The notes: generated from the sequence alone by a model not told the origin. 64,000 nucleotides of DNA from Luteibacter jiangsuensis (GCF_030812295.1 NZ_JAUSSK010000004.1:434001-498000), one strand, 5' to 3'. Shown: positions 1 to 8,935, numbered from the stretch's first letter. Program-made: numbers and translations.

Positions 1-120
1 CGCGCCACCACCGCGACGGGGCGCGGCATCGGGTGGCCTCGTTGCGCGAGCGGACGGCGGCGTGGTGGCCGGGGCCGGCGTCGCCGGGGCGGTATCGGTC
101 GGAGAGGTCTCGTTCGTCAT
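1..120 (-). CDS. hemX: HemX-like membrane protein, N-terminal part only (runs off the window)
   Basis: Forty codons are visible, starting MTNETSPTDTAP and continuing through a Pro/Ala/Thr-rich stretch into RRGGG at the window edge. HemX homologues in this group begin with such a low-complexity cytoplasmic tail before a single membrane anchor. The gene lies just downstream of hemD on the same strand, the usual hemD-hemX order. An in-frame ATG three codons upstream (129) is an alternative start. The membrane segment and coiled-coil body lie outside the window, so the assignment rests mainly on position. Confidence 0.6.
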   Translation of the reverse strand, partial: MTNETSPTDTAPATPAPATTPPSARATRPPDAAPRRGGGA

Positions 121-166
121 GCCGGGCATGCTAGCAGGCCATACGCCAACGCATGGAACACCTCCC

Positions 167-937
167 TCAACGGCGGGTGAACGAGACCTCGCTGGCGGCC
201 TGAAGCAAATCGGTCGGAAGGGCCGAGTGGGCCACGGCGACGCGCTCGAATCCCGCCTGTATCGCGATCTCGCGCAAGCGCTCGCTACTGACGACCGCCA
301 CGGCCTGGACCAGCCTCCGCCAGGCCGGAGCGATCAGGGCCCGGTGCAGGTGATCGAGGGCTTCGGCGCTGGAAAGCAGTACCGCCGAGCGGCGTCCCAG
401 CTTGAGCAAGGGGTCGATATGGCGCCGGTCGATACGGGGGGCCACGCGATGATAGACATGGATTTCCTCGATCAGCGCCCCGCGCTGGGCGAGTTGCTCG
501 CGGATCAGGCCCCTGCCGCCGGGCGCGCCGACCAGGGCCACGCGCTTGCCTGCGACGGCGGCCAGTTCCGGGAGCCCGAGTACGCCCTCGCTATCCTGAG
601 ACGTTTCGGGGAAACGCACCTCGGCGACGCTCGCCGTCTTCAGCGCACGTGCCGTGCCACGGCCCACGGCGATCACGGCCGCGCGGGTGGCCAGCGGCAG
701 GACATCGGCCGCGAAGCGCACGGCGGCCGGGCTGGTGAATACGAGCACGTCGCCCTCCAACGCGCGACGCAAGGCGGCATCGACGGCCGCGGCGTCCTCC
801 GTGGCGCGCAACGACAAACCCGGGACGCTCACGGGAATGCCGCCGAGCTTGCGCACGCGACGGGCCAGGGGGCCGGCGGTGCCGGCGGGACGGGTGATGA
901 CGACGGTGACGTTACGAAGGGGAAGGGAGCGGCTCAC
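167..937 (-). CDS. hemD: Uroporphyrinogen-III synthase
   Basis: A 256-aa cytosolic enzyme that cyclises hydroxymethylbilane to uroporphyrinogen III, the branch point to haem and sirohaem. The N-terminus (NVTVVITRPAGTAGPLARRV) is typical of the family: substrate-handling TRP loop, then a LVFTSPAAVRF segment. The C-terminal half carries VALVGAPGGRGLIREQL and the LLSSAEALDHL segment. The GTG at 937 is chosen because the protein then has the family length (about 250 aa) and starts just before the first beta strand; the open frame extends further upstream but without family features. It precedes hemX on the same strand and is divergent from a thioesterase gene, so its promoter should lie in 938-1060. 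Confidence 0.9.
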   Translation of the reverse strand: MSRSLPLRNVTVVITRPAGTAGPLARRVRKLGGIPVSVPGLSLRATEDAAAVDAALRRALEGDVLVFTSPAAVRFAADVLPLATRAAVIAVGRGTARALKTASVAEVRFPETSQDSEGVLGLPELAAVAGKRVALVGAPGGRGLIREQLAQRGALIEEIHVYHRVAPRIDRRHIDPLLKLGRRSAVLLSSAEALDHLHRALIAPAWRRLVQAVAVVSSERLREIAIQAGFERVAVAHSALPTDLLQAASEVSFTRR

Positions 938-1060
938 TTCAAGGCATCCTGCGAGTGACAGGTCAGCATAGGAAGGTGGGGGCGCGACCACCAATGCCGA
1001 AGGTTGGGGCAAGCCATACGGATGCGAACGGATCGCCGCGCCTCGTAAACTTCGCCGCTT

Positions 1061-1525
1061 ATGACCACGATTCAAGCTGCCTTGGCCGATCTCGAGCGAT
1101 TCATCCTCGACGGCATTCCCCTGGCCCGCGCCATGGACCTGCGTATCGCCGCCTTCGACGGCGACCGCCTGACCATGACCGCGCCGCTGGAGCCCAACAT
1201 CAACGACAAGGGATGTGCCTTCGGCGGCAGCCTGTCCAGCCTCATGACCATCGCCTGCTGGGCCCTGGTCGAGGCGCGGCTGCGCCAGCGCGGCGACGAT
1301 TGCGACGTCTTCGTGGCCGACTCGACCGTGCGCTACCTCGCCCCGGTATGGGACGACCTGCGCGCGGAAGCCAGCCTCGCGCCCGGCGCCAGCTGGACCC
1401 CCTTCTTCGCCACCCTCGATGCCCGTGGCCGCGCCCGGGCGGACTTCACCTGCGTGGTACCGGGCGCCGACGGCAAACCCCTGGCCAGCCTGGATGCGCG
1501 TTTCGTGGCCAAACGGCGGGCATAA
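1061..1525 (+). CDS. YiiD-type C-terminal-domain thioesterase (hotdog fold)
   Basis: A 154-aa stand-alone version of the hotdog domain found at the C-terminus of E. coli YiiD. Conserved features are the NDKGCAFGGSLSSLM segment, where the long helix of the hotdog packs, and the VADSTVRYLAPV strand. The substrate is probably an acyl-CoA or acyl-ACP, but it cannot be read from sequence. Upstream is divergent hemD; 29 bases downstream a lipoprotein gene follows on the same strand and may be co-transcribed. Confidence 0.82.
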   Translation: MTTIQAALADLERFILDGIPLARAMDLRIAAFDGDRLTMTAPLEPNINDKGCAFGGSLSSLMTIACWALVEARLRQRGDDCDVFVADSTVRYLAPVWDDLRAEASLAPGASWTPFFATLDARGRARADFTCVVPGADGKPLASLDARFVAKRRA

Positions 1526-1554
1526 TGCCGCCCGACGCCCCGAAGGAAGCCACC

Positions 1555-1968
1555 ATGCGCCCGTTCGCCCTGTCCGCCCTCGTCCTTACCCTCATGGCCC
1601 TCGCGGGCTGCGCCTCCGACAAGCGCAGCGAGGCCCTCAACCGGACCCTCATGGGCTACGCCTCGGCGATCCGCTGGGGCGACTTCACCCAGGCGCAGAC
1701 CTTCATCGACAAGGACTACGCCGAGGAACACCCCATCAGCTCCGTCGAGCAGGGACGCCTCCAGCAACTGCGGGTCACCGGTTACGACGAGGGCGCTGGC
1801 CCGCGGCCCGATGGCGACGACGATGTGGTTCAGGTGGTCCAGATCAGCGTGGTGAACATCAATACCCAGGCCGAGCGCAGCATCGTCGACCGCCAGCGCT
1901 GGCATTACGACCGCGAAAAGAACAAGTGGCGGCTGATGACCGGCCTGCCGGACTTCTCGCCACGCTAA
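1555..1968 (+). CDS. Small lipoprotein, function unknown
   Basis: A 137-aa protein whose N-terminus (MRPFALSALVLTLMALAGC) is a signal peptide ending in a lipobox LAGC, so it should be lipidated at Cys19. The mature part has a snoaL/NTF2-like layout: an early helix with IRWGDFTQAQTFID, then strands with DVVQVVQISVVNINTQAERSI and a final WHYDREKNKWRL. This resembles small periplasmic lipoproteins of unknown role in Xanthomonadales. A GAAGGAAG ribosome site precedes the ATG at 1555; the longer open frame upstream has no family character. Confidence 0.8.
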   Translation: MRPFALSALVLTLMALAGCASDKRSEALNRTLMGYASAIRWGDFTQAQTFIDKDYAEEHPISSVEQGRLQQLRVTGYDEGAGPRPDGDDDVVQVVQISVVNINTQAERSIVDRQRWHYDREKNKWRLMTGLPDFSPR

Positions 1969-2014
1969 GCCGATATAATCGGCTGTTTATCCCCCTGGGA
2001 CGCGAAAAGACACG

Positions 2015-2461
2015 ATGAACGACGTACTGCAGAAGTTGCCCGCCTTCGTGAGCAACCACACCGCGCTGGTGGCGCTTTTCGTGGTGATCCTGATCGCCCT
2101 GGTCGCGGGCGAAGTCGGTCGTCTGTTGCGCAAGTGGAAGAGCCTGACACCGGCCGGCCTCACCCAGCTGATCAACCGCGACACGCCGCTGATCGTCGAC
2201 CTCTCGGCCAGCGCCGATTTCGAGAAGGCGCACATCCCCGGCGCGAAGAACGTGGCGATGAGCCAGTTCGACCCGGAAACCCAGAAGGATCTTTCGAAAG
2301 CGAAGGAGTTGCCGGTGGTGCTGGTCGACAAGGACGGCCGCGGCGTGGGCAAGGCCGCCAACCGCCTGATCAAGGCCGGCTTCACCAAGGTGTTCGTGCT
2401 CGACGGCGGCACCTACGCCTGGCAGACCGCGCAGCTGCCCGTGGTGAAGGGCAAGAAATAA
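2015..2461 (+). CDS. Membrane-anchored rhodanese-like protein without the catalytic cysteine
   Basis: A 148-aa protein with one N-terminal membrane segment (about residues 17-33) followed by a rhodanese fold (about 45-145): TPLIVDLSASADFEKAHIPGA is the classical CH2A segment. The active-site loop, where a sulfurtransferase has Cys, reads VVLVDKDGRGVGK, with Asp105 in its place. It is therefore probably not a sulfur transferase but a binding domain, like other YibN-type proteins. It ends next to, and convergent with, the flavoprotein gene at 2462. Confidence 0.85.
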   Translation: MNDVLQKLPAFVSNHTALVALFVVILIALVAGEVGRLLRKWKSLTPAGLTQLINRDTPLIVDLSASADFEKAHIPGAKNVAMSQFDPETQKDLSKAKELPVVLVDKDGRGVGKAANRLIKAGFTKVFVLDGGTYAWQTAQLPVVKGKK

Positions 2462-3517
2462 TCAGAGCCCGTGGATGCCGGCCCTGCCGCGCAATATCGC
2501 ATCCAGCACGTCGGGCGCCACATCGAACGAGTCGAAATAGAGCCGGTCCTCCGGCAGGTTCGCCTCGACGAACAGCTGACGCCCCGCCGCGATCATCGGC
2601 GGCGGGCCACTCATGTACAGATCGAAGTCGGCGAGGTCGGGATGATCCTCCAGCACGGCTTCATGGATCAGCCCTTCGCGCAGGCCGCTCATCCGTGCCG
2701 CCTGCGGGTCCGAAAGCACCGGAATGAACGTGATCGTGGACAACTCCTCGGTCCAGCGCCGTGCCAGATCGATGAGGTAGAGGTCGGCGACGGTGCGTGC
2801 ACCCCAATAGACATACATCGGCCGCCGCGTGCCGAGCGCGATGAAGTGCTCGACGATCGCCTTCACTGGAGCGAAGCCCGTGCCGCCGGCCACCAGAAGC
2901 ATCGGCCGTTCGGAATCCTCACGGGGCACGAAAGTGCCCAGCGGAGCCTCGATGGTCAGGCGGTCGCCCACGCGCAGCGATTCGTACACCCATGAGGTGA
3001 ATCCACCACCGGGAACATGGCGCACATGGAGTTCGATGCGGCCGTCCGCGCGCGGGCCGCTCGCGATCGAGAACGGACGATGCTTGCCATCCTCGAGGAT
3101 CACATCGAGGTATTGGCCCGGCAGCCAGTTGAGCCGCTCGTTGTCCGTGGGTTGCAACCACACGCCCACGACGTCCGGAGCCAAGGCCCGGCGCTCCACC
3201 ACCACGACCTCCAGGCGACGATGCGGAATATCTTCCACCGAAGCGATTTCACGCGCCTGGATGGCGATATCGCCGCAGGGCACCGCCTGGCACAACAGGA
3301 TGGCCCGGTGCTGGCGCGCCGACGCCGACAAGGCCACCGGCGGATTGCGCGGGTAGCTGCACTCGCCTTCCACCAGGGTGGCTTTGCAACTGCCGCAGAC
3401 ACCGCTGCGGCACGAATACGGGAGGGCGATTCCCGCGCGCTGGGCGGCTTCGAGGACGGTCTCGTCCGCGGCGGCTTCGAATCGCTTGCCGGACGATGTC
3501 AGGGTTACGGTGGGCAC
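2462..3517 (-). CDS. 2Fe-2S ferredoxin / FAD-NAD(P)H reductase (AscD-like flavoprotein)
   Basis: A 351-aa electron-transfer protein. Residues about 1-90 are a plant-type ferredoxin with the cluster ligands in CRSGVCGSCKA and a later Cys in ILLCQA. This is followed by an FAD domain (HRPFSIAS, the flavin motif) and an NAD(P) domain (VAGGTGFAPVKAIVE; MSGPPPMI near the C-terminus). This architecture is shared by CDP-6-deoxy-L-threo-D-glycero-4-hexulose-3-dehydrase reductases and oxygenase reductases; the electron acceptor is not evident. The GTG at 3517 starts the ferredoxin domain; the frame upstream of it is the shadow of the divergent thioesterase. The Shine-Dalgarno is weak. Confidence 0.83.
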   Translation of the reverse strand: MPTVTLTSSGKRFEAAADETVLEAAQRAGIALPYSCRSGVCGSCKATLVEGECSYPRNPPVALSASARQHRAILLCQAVPCGDIAIQAREIASVEDIPHRRLEVVVVERRALAPDVVGVWLQPTDNERLNWLPGQYLDVILEDGKHRPFSIASGPRADGRIELHVRHVPGGGFTSWVYESLRVGDRLTIEAPLGTFVPREDSERPMLLVAGGTGFAPVKAIVEHFIALGTRRPMYVYWGARTVADLYLIDLARRWTEELSTITFIPVLSDPQAARMSGLREGLIHEAVLEDHPDLADFDLYMSGPPPMIAAGRQLFVEANLPEDRLYFDSFDVAPDVLDAILRGRAGIHGL

Positions 3518-3566
3518 CTGCGCATTGTAGGACAATGGCGGCTTGCCCCACAGGATCACGCGGAAC

Positions 3567-4019
3567 ATGGCCATCTGGAAGCAACCCATCGACCTCGCCC
3601 GGATCAACGGCTGGAGCCGTGGCACGATGATGGAAACCCTCGACATCCATTTCACCGCATTCGGTGACGACTGGCTGCGCGGCAGCATGCCGGTGGACCA
3701 TCGCACGCAGCAGCCGTTCGGGCTTCTCCACGGCGGTGCATCGGTCGTGCTGGCCGAGACGCTCGGAAGCTCGGCCGCCCTGCTCACGCTCGACGTGGAA
3801 AAAGAGCTGGCGGTAGGCCTGGATATCAACGCGAACCATATCCGCGGCGTGCGTGGCGGTATCGTCACCGGCACCGCCAAGGCCGTTCACCTGGGCCGCA
3901 CCACCCAGGTGTGGGAAATCCGCATCGAAGAAGAAAGCGGCAAGCTGGTCTGTCTCTCACGGCTCACCATGGCGGTGATTCCCTCACCGGGCGGCGCCCC
4001 GGGAAACCTGCGCACGTGA
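3567..4019 (+). CDS. PaaI/MenI-family hotdog thioesterase
   Basis: A 150-aa acyl-CoA thioesterase with the hotdog-helix motif LLHGGASVVLAETLGSSAA, in which the Glu of LAE is the usual catalytic residue, followed by the typical VGLDINANHIRGVRGG strand pair. This is the arrangement of YdiI/MenI (1,4-dihydroxy-2-naphthoyl-CoA hydrolase) and PaaI-like enzymes; the true substrate is unknown. The ATG at 3567 has an AGGA upstream. The stop overlaps the GTG of the next gene (GTGA), indicating translational coupling. Confidence 0.87.
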   Translation: MAIWKQPIDLARINGWSRGTMMETLDIHFTAFGDDWLRGSMPVDHRTQQPFGLLHGGASVVLAETLGSSAALLTLDVEKELAVGLDINANHIRGVRGGIVTGTAKAVHLGRTTQVWEIRIEEESGKLVCLSRLTMAVIPSPGGAPGNLRT

Positions 4020-4960
4020 GCGATGCCGCTCCGTATGCCGCGCTGTCGCCGGATGTCGTGCTCGCCGCGGTGGACGCGGCGGGTTCGTGGAGCGACGGCC
4101 GCTTGCTCACGCTGAACAGCTACGAGAACCGCGTGTTCCAGGTCGGCCTCGAAGATGGCGGTTTCGTCGTCGCCAAGTTCTACCGGCCGGGCCGCTGGAC
4201 CGATGCGGCGATCGAGGAGGAACACGCCTTTGCCCTGGAGCTCGCCGCGGCGGAATTGCCCGTCGTGGCGCCGCTCGTCTTCAACGGGCGCAGCCTGCTC
4301 CGGCAAGAAGGGTATCGCTACGCGCTGTACCCGCGGCGCGGTGGCCGCGCGCCGTCACTGGAGTCGCCCGATCAACTGGAATGGCTGGGCCGGTTGCTGG
4401 GAAGGATGCACGCCGTCGGCGCCCGCGAACGCTTCCATGCGCGCGCCACGCTCGACCGCCCGACCATGATCGAGGCGCCGGTGCGGGCAGCGCTGGGCTC
4501 GGACCTGCTGCCCGCGCACCTCTTCGACGCTTATCGCCATGCGGCCAGGCGCGTCGACGAGGCCGTGGCTGGCCGCATCGACGCCATCGGTCCCTTGCGT
4601 TCCATCCGCCTGCACGGCGACTGCCATCCGGGCAACGTCCTGTGGACCGACGCCGGCCCGCACTTCGTGGATCTCGACGACGCACGCATGGGCCCGGCGG
4701 TGCAGGATCTGTGGATGCTCGCCGGCGACGAGGCGATGATGGACGCGCTGCTCGAGGGCTATGGGCAATTTCGCGACTTCGACCCCACGGAGCTCGCCCT
4801 GGTGCCCGTGCTACGGGCGATGCGGCAGGTACATTACGCCGGCTGGATAGCGGAGCGCTGGCACGATCCGGCGTTCCCGGCGGCCTTTCCCTTCGCGGCC
4901 GAGGCACGCTGGTGGGAACAGCACATCGCCGACCTGCACGAGATCGCCGACGACCTTTGA
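4016..4960 (+). CDS. srkA: SrkA/YihE-type stress-response protein kinase
   Basis: A 314-aa protein of the aminoglycoside-phosphotransferase fold, close to E. coli SrkA (RdoA, about 328 aa), a cytosolic Ser/Thr kinase that protects against stress-induced death. Visible motifs are NSYENRVFQV in the N-lobe, VVAKFYRP (the ATP-lobe lysine), the catalytic loop LHGDCHPGNVLW near residue 200 and the metal loop VDLDDARMGPAVQDLWM near 219. The GTG start overlaps the stop of the thioesterase by four bases. A small membrane-protein gene follows after 17 bases. Confidence 0.88.
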   Translation: MSDAAPYAALSPDVVLAAVDAAGSWSDGRLLTLNSYENRVFQVGLEDGGFVVAKFYRPGRWTDAAIEEEHAFALELAAAELPVVAPLVFNGRSLLRQEGYRYALYPRRGGRAPSLESPDQLEWLGRLLGRMHAVGARERFHARATLDRPTMIEAPVRAALGSDLLPAHLFDAYRHAARRVDEAVAGRIDAIGPLRSIRLHGDCHPGNVLWTDAGPHFVDLDDARMGPAVQDLWMLAGDEAMMDALLEGYGQFRDFDPTELALVPVLRAMRQVHYAGWIAERWHDPAFPAAFPFAAEARWWEQHIADLHEIADDL

Positions 4961-4977
4961 CACAATCAGGAGCCTCA

Positions 4978-5421
4978 ATGCATTCCTTCTTCATTCGTAT
5001 CATCGCGGTGTTCGAGATCGCCGGTGGACTCTTCGGCCTGGTCCATCAGTTCGACCGGCTGCTGGGTGCGCGAGTGGTCGGGATGGACGCGATCGTGGCC
5101 GTGCTCGGCGTGCTGCTGTTCGGTTTCATCCTCGTCGCCGGGGTGCTCCTGGCGAGCAATGACGGACGCGGCACATCCATGTCGATCTGGGCGCAGTTCC
5201 TCCAGGCTCCCCTGCTGGCCACGCCCTTCTTCAGCTATGCACTCTCCAGCGGCGCCTTCGCCAACCTGTCGATGACGCTGCAGCGCTCGCCGCGCCTCGG
5301 TTTCGACTGGGCCATCGCCGAACATGGATGGCTGCTGGCCATCGCCGGGCCCTCGGCCGCGCACATCGGGATCAACCTGCTCGCCCTGGTTTCCTGGCTC
5401 GTCCTGCGCTTCGGCCGTTGA
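4978..5421 (+). CDS. Four-helix integral membrane protein, unknown function
   Basis: A 147-aa protein with about four hydrophobic segments (roughly residues 4-22, 38-60, 70-90 and 118-143). No known motif is recognised. An AGGAG site sits 7 bases before the ATG, and the gene is close behind the srkA-like gene and ahead of the rRNA methyltransferase, so it is probably part of the same transcript. Confidence 0.72.
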   Translation: MHSFFIRIIAVFEIAGGLFGLVHQFDRLLGARVVGMDAIVAVLGVLLFGFILVAGVLLASNDGRGTSMSIWAQFLQAPLLATPFFSYALSSGAFANLSMTLQRSPRLGFDWAIAEHGWLLAIAGPSAAHIGINLLALVSWLVLRFGR

Positions 5422-5440
5422 GCCCCGGTATCATTCACCG

Positions 5441-6610
5441 ATGAACAATCCAGCCGTCCCCACCATTCACCTCAAATCCGACCGCGTCCCGGGCCACCCC
5501 TGGGTCTGGTCGGCACAGATCGCCAAGCCCGGGGAACGCCTGCCGCCGGGCACCGTGGTGGATGTGCTGGATGCCAAGGGGCGCTTCGTCGGGCGCGGCT
5601 TCTGGAACGGCCATGCCCGCGTGGCCCTGCGCCTCCTGACCACGGACCCGGGCCAGGCCATCGACGAGGGCTGGATCGCGGCCCGTATCGCCCGCGCCGT
5701 GGAACTGCGCCGCGAACTGCTTCGACTGGACGAGGTGAGCGACGCATGGCGTGTCGTGCACAGCGAGGGCGACGGGCTGTCCGGCCTGGTGGTGGACCGC
5801 TACGCCGGTCACCTCGTGGTCGAGTACTTCGCCGCCGGCATGTGGCGCTTCCGCGAAACGATCCACGCCGAACTGCTGCGCCACTTCCCCGGATCGTCGT
5901 TGCACTGGTTCGCCGAGCAGCACGTGCAACGCCAGGAATCCTTCGACGTGCGCTCGAACGACGCGCCGTCGGCCGTGGACGTGCACGAACACGGACTGGC
6001 ATTCCACGCCGCTCCGGGCCTGGGTCACAAGACGGGCTTTTTCGCCGACCAGCGCGACAACCGTCACCGCTTCGCCGGGCTTGCCCGCGGCCGCCGCGTG
6101 CTCGACCTGTGCTGCAACGCCGGTGGCTTCGCGGTGCATGCGATGAAGGCCGGCGCCCTGGAAGCGACGGGCGTGGATGCCGACGCCGCCATCCTCGAGG
6201 TGGCTCGCGAGAACGCACGCATGAATGGCGTCGAGGCTCGCTTCGAGCAGGGCGATGTCTTCGAATGGCTGCGCGCGGCGATCGCCCGTGGCGACACCTG
6301 GGACGCCATCGTCCTCGATCCGCCCAAGCTCACCCGTGACCGCAACCAGGTCGTGAACGCGCTGAAGAAATACTTCGCGATGAACCGCACCGCGCTGGAT
6401 GTACTGGCACCCGGCGGCGTCCTGCTCACCTGCTCCTGCACGGGCCTGGTCGGCGAGGACGATTTCCTCGAGATGATCCGTCGCGTGGCGCTGAACGCCG
6501 GCCGCGATATCCAGGTGCTGCACATCGCCGGCGCTGGTCCGGACCATCCCGTGGCGAGCAACGTACCGGAGAACCGCTACCTCAAGGCGGTGTTCTGCCG
6601 CGTCGGCTGA
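5441..6610 (+). CDS. rlmI: RlmI-type 23S rRNA (cytosine-5) methyltransferase
   Basis: A 389-aa class I SAM-dependent methyltransferase with an N-terminal PUA domain (about residues 8-85: LKSDRVPGHPWVW). It continues with the EEHV-like linker, the diagnostic GHKTGFFADQRDNR (about 195), the SAM motif VLDLCCNAGGFAVHA (about 219), the acidic motif TGVDAD, catalytic motif DPPK (about 292) and the CSC motif (about 330). Family members make m5C1962 in 23S rRNA; the related RlmK domain makes m7G, so the exact base is inferred. The start at 5441 is the ATG nearest the PUA domain. Confidence 0.9.
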   Translation: MNNPAVPTIHLKSDRVPGHPWVWSAQIAKPGERLPPGTVVDVLDAKGRFVGRGFWNGHARVALRLLTTDPGQAIDEGWIAARIARAVELRRELLRLDEVSDAWRVVHSEGDGLSGLVVDRYAGHLVVEYFAAGMWRFRETIHAELLRHFPGSSLHWFAEQHVQRQESFDVRSNDAPSAVDVHEHGLAFHAAPGLGHKTGFFADQRDNRHRFAGLARGRRVLDLCCNAGGFAVHAMKAGALEATGVDADAAILEVARENARMNGVEARFEQGDVFEWLRAAIARGDTWDAIVLDPPKLTRDRNQVVNALKKYFAMNRTALDVLAPGGVLLTCSCTGLVGEDDFLEMIRRVALNAGRDIQVLHIAGAGPDHPVASNVPENRYLKAVFCRVG

Positions 6611-6658
6611 CGGTACGTTCACCCGGCCTTGATCGGCGGCCGGACCATAGTGCCGGCC

Positions 6659-7741
6659 ATGTCCAGGAAACATCCGGCCGACGCCCTCGTGGTGGCAGAT
6701 GTCGAACGGGCCCACGCGAAAGCGGCGGGCCTCGTTTATGTGTGCGATGGCGATCCAGGCATCAGCCGGTGCAAGCGGGGCCGCTCGTTCCGATACCTGG
6801 ACGCCGAAGGCAAGCCGGTCACCGAACCATCGGTACTCCAGCGCATCCGCTCGCTCGCCATCCCGCCCGCCTATACGAGCGTGTGGATCTGCGCGAACGA
6901 ACGTGGTCACCTGCAAGCCACCGGGCGTGACGCACGCGGCCGCAAGCAGTACCGCTATCACCCACGTTGGCGCAGCACGCGGGACCGTGGAAAGTTCGAG
7001 CGAATCCTGGAGTTTGGCGAGGCGTTGCCGAAGTTGCGACGGCGTTTACGCAAGGATCTCAGTCTGCCCGGCCTGACGCGCGACAAGGTGCTCGCCCTGG
7101 TCGTGAGCCTGCTCGAGGAAACGATGATCCGGGTGGGTAACGACAGCTACGCGAAGCAGAACAGCTCGTACGGATTGACCACGCTGCGCTCGCGCCACGT
7201 CGCCGTGCGCAGGGGTCGCATCACGTTCCATTTCCGTGGCAAGAGCGGGCTCTGGCGTGATGTCGACCTCGACGACCGCCGCCTGGTGAAGGTCGTGCGG
7301 CGCGTACAGGAATTGCCTGGACAGCGTCTGTTCCAGTACGTGGACGACGAGGGCAACTGCCAGCCGGTGGATTCGGGCATGGTGAACGACTACCTGCGCG
7401 ACGTCATGGGTGGCGAATTCACCGCGAAAGACTTCCGCACCTGGGGCGGTACCGTGCAAGCCGTGGCCGTGCTCGGCGCGACCACGCTCCCCGGGGATGC
7501 CGGGGAGCGTGTGCTGAAGGCGATCCTCGCACGCGCGGTCAAGCAGGTCGCAACCGTACTAGGTAACACTCCGGCGGTCTGCCGCGCCTCGTACATTCAT
7601 CCGGAGGTTTTCTCCGGCTGGCTGGAGGGTGAACTGCACCGCCGCATCCCCGAAGCGGCGCTGCGTTTTCCGCGGAAATTGGAAACCTTGACCCTCGCTT
7701 TTCTGCGTCGACGACTTCGTGTCGCGAACCGCTCCCGTTGA
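6659..7741 (+). CDS. DNA topoisomerase IB (poxvirus-like)
   Basis: A 360-aa type IB topoisomerase that nicks and relaxes supercoiled DNA by a 3'-phosphotyrosine link. The N-terminal DNA-grip region carries GISRCKRGRSFRYLDAEGKPV and QYRYHPRWR. The catalytic core shows MIRVGNDSYAKQN, YGLTTLRSRHV, KDFRTWGGT and the final CRASYIHP, with the active Tyr near residue 311. Length matches bacterial poxvirus-type enzymes. It ends three bases before a run leading into the next gene's promoter and is probably monocistronic. Confidence 0.9.
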   Translation: MSRKHPADALVVADVERAHAKAAGLVYVCDGDPGISRCKRGRSFRYLDAEGKPVTEPSVLQRIRSLAIPPAYTSVWICANERGHLQATGRDARGRKQYRYHPRWRSTRDRGKFERILEFGEALPKLRRRLRKDLSLPGLTRDKVLALVVSLLEETMIRVGNDSYAKQNSSYGLTTLRSRHVAVRRGRITFHFRGKSGLWRDVDLDDRRLVKVVRRVQELPGQRLFQYVDDEGNCQPVDSGMVNDYLRDVMGGEFTAKDFRTWGGTVQAVAVLGATTLPGDAGERVLKAILARAVKQVATVLGNTPAVCRASYIHPEVFSGWLEGELHRRIPEAALRFPRKLETLTLAFLRRRLRVANRSR

Positions 7742-7754
7742 GACGAATGGATGG

Positions 7755-7760
7755 CTATAG
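7755..7760 (+). promoter_or_regulatory. Possible -10 element (TATAGT) before the secreted protein gene
   Basis: TATAGT sits 40 bases before the GTG at 7801, in a GGCTATAGTGCG context common for promoters in this group. No convincing -35 is visible at the right spacing, so this is tentative. Confidence 0.3.
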
Positions 7761-7800
7761 TGCGCGCACGGGGTTCGCGTTCGATTATCCAGGGGTTGTT

Positions 7801-8727
7801 GTGACGATGTCGCGGTGGAAGGTGATTCCCGTAGTGGTCGGCCTGATGGCCAGCATGGGTAGCGGTGCGCAGGAGGTGCCGGGCAACCCGCCGTTCGCGG
7901 TGCCCGATGCAGGAGGCCATCGTGGTGTCATCGACGACACCTGGATCATCGCGCCCAAGCGATTGGCCGATGCGACCCTCGCGGCCGTGAAGAACTATGC
8001 GGACGAAGGGGACATCGCGGCCGGCGTTTCATTGCGCTACCACATCGACAAGGCCGACTGGATCATCGCCGACGTCTTCATCTACCCGGCGGGTGAAGGC
8101 GACGACGCCACGATGCTGCACCGGGCCGCCGAGGACTTTCGCGAATCGGTGGCCTATGCCGAGCGCCAGCAGATCTATCGGAACGTGTGGTGGGGCGACG
8201 AAGCCGCGTATACGGCGCGCCTTTCGGGGGGCAAGAAGCTGGAAGGCCGTTTCCTGCCGATCGTGTTCGATGCGCAGCAGGACATGCTCACCTCCCGCAC
8301 TTACCTCTTCTATCGGAAGATGTACTTCGTGAAGATCCGCCTCACCACGACGGTGGACGCCGTGGATTCCCTGGTAGACAGCGCGGATCGTTTCATCGGC
8401 AGCCTGCTGGGCGGCGTGGACATCGTCAGCGTGGGCACCTGCGGAAAGCGGATGGATGTGGTTTCCCTGGCACCCGGGCAGTCGGCTCCGCCCGATTTCC
8501 AGGGCGGCGTCAGCGCGGATGGCTACCGCGTGGCGATCGGGGGGGATCAGAAGGGAACGCCGGCCTATGCCAGCCAGATGGCGAAAGCCATGACCCTGGC
8601 GGTCAAGCGGCAGCTGGCCGCGGGTTGCACGACACTGGATTACAACCCGCCCTTGCAGGACGACACGAAGGCGGTGCTGCACCTGGCCTTCGGTCCCGAC
8701 GACTGGGGCGCCTCCGCGAGGCCATAG
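7801..8727 (+). CDS. Secreted protein of unknown function
   Basis: A 308-aa protein with a signal peptide (SRWKVIPVVVGLMASMGSGA, cleavage likely after GSGA). The mature protein has no recognised motif. It holds alternating strands and helices, with aromatic patches (YRNVWWGDEAAYT; RTYLFYRKMYFVKIRLTTTVD) that resemble periplasmic YSIRK-free stress proteins found in Xanthomonadales. The GTG at 7801 is preferred over the ATG at 7807 because AGGGG lies five bases upstream of it. Confidence 0.75.
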   Translation: MTMSRWKVIPVVVGLMASMGSGAQEVPGNPPFAVPDAGGHRGVIDDTWIIAPKRLADATLAAVKNYADEGDIAAGVSLRYHIDKADWIIADVFIYPAGEGDDATMLHRAAEDFRESVAYAERQQIYRNVWWGDEAAYTARLSGGKKLEGRFLPIVFDAQQDMLTSRTYLFYRKMYFVKIRLTTTVDAVDSLVDSADRFIGSLLGGVDIVSVGTCGKRMDVVSLAPGQSAPPDFQGGVSADGYRVAIGGDQKGTPAYASQMAKAMTLAVKRQLAAGCTTLDYNPPLQDDTKAVLHLAFGPDDWGASARP

Positions 8728-8736
8728 CGGGCGAAG

Positions 8737-8769
8737 AACGGCCGGGGCGCGTCCCACGCCCCGGCCGTT
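8737..8769 (+). terminator. Strong GC hairpin, probable terminator
   Basis: A perfect 13-bp stem (8737-8749 with 8757-8769) and a 7-base loop lie just after the stop at 8727. There is no T-run, so termination may be weak or the hairpin may protect the 3' end. Confidence 0.5.
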
Positions 8770-8935
8770 GCCGTTCACTGGCCAGTACAGGGCTCAAGTC
8801 CTTGAGCCAGCCGTTCCGGCCTGCGGCGACCCATGCATGATGAAGTAGTCCGCCTGCCCGGCACATGGAAGTTTTCTGAAAATTTCGACCAATTTGCCGT
8901 ACACATCCGATCGCCGCGAGCGGACAACTTGCCCG

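Noticed and set aside
62-958. Long open frame on the plus strand over hemD
   Set aside because: Composition is low-complexity and it is the antisense shadow of hemD, which has clear family motifs.
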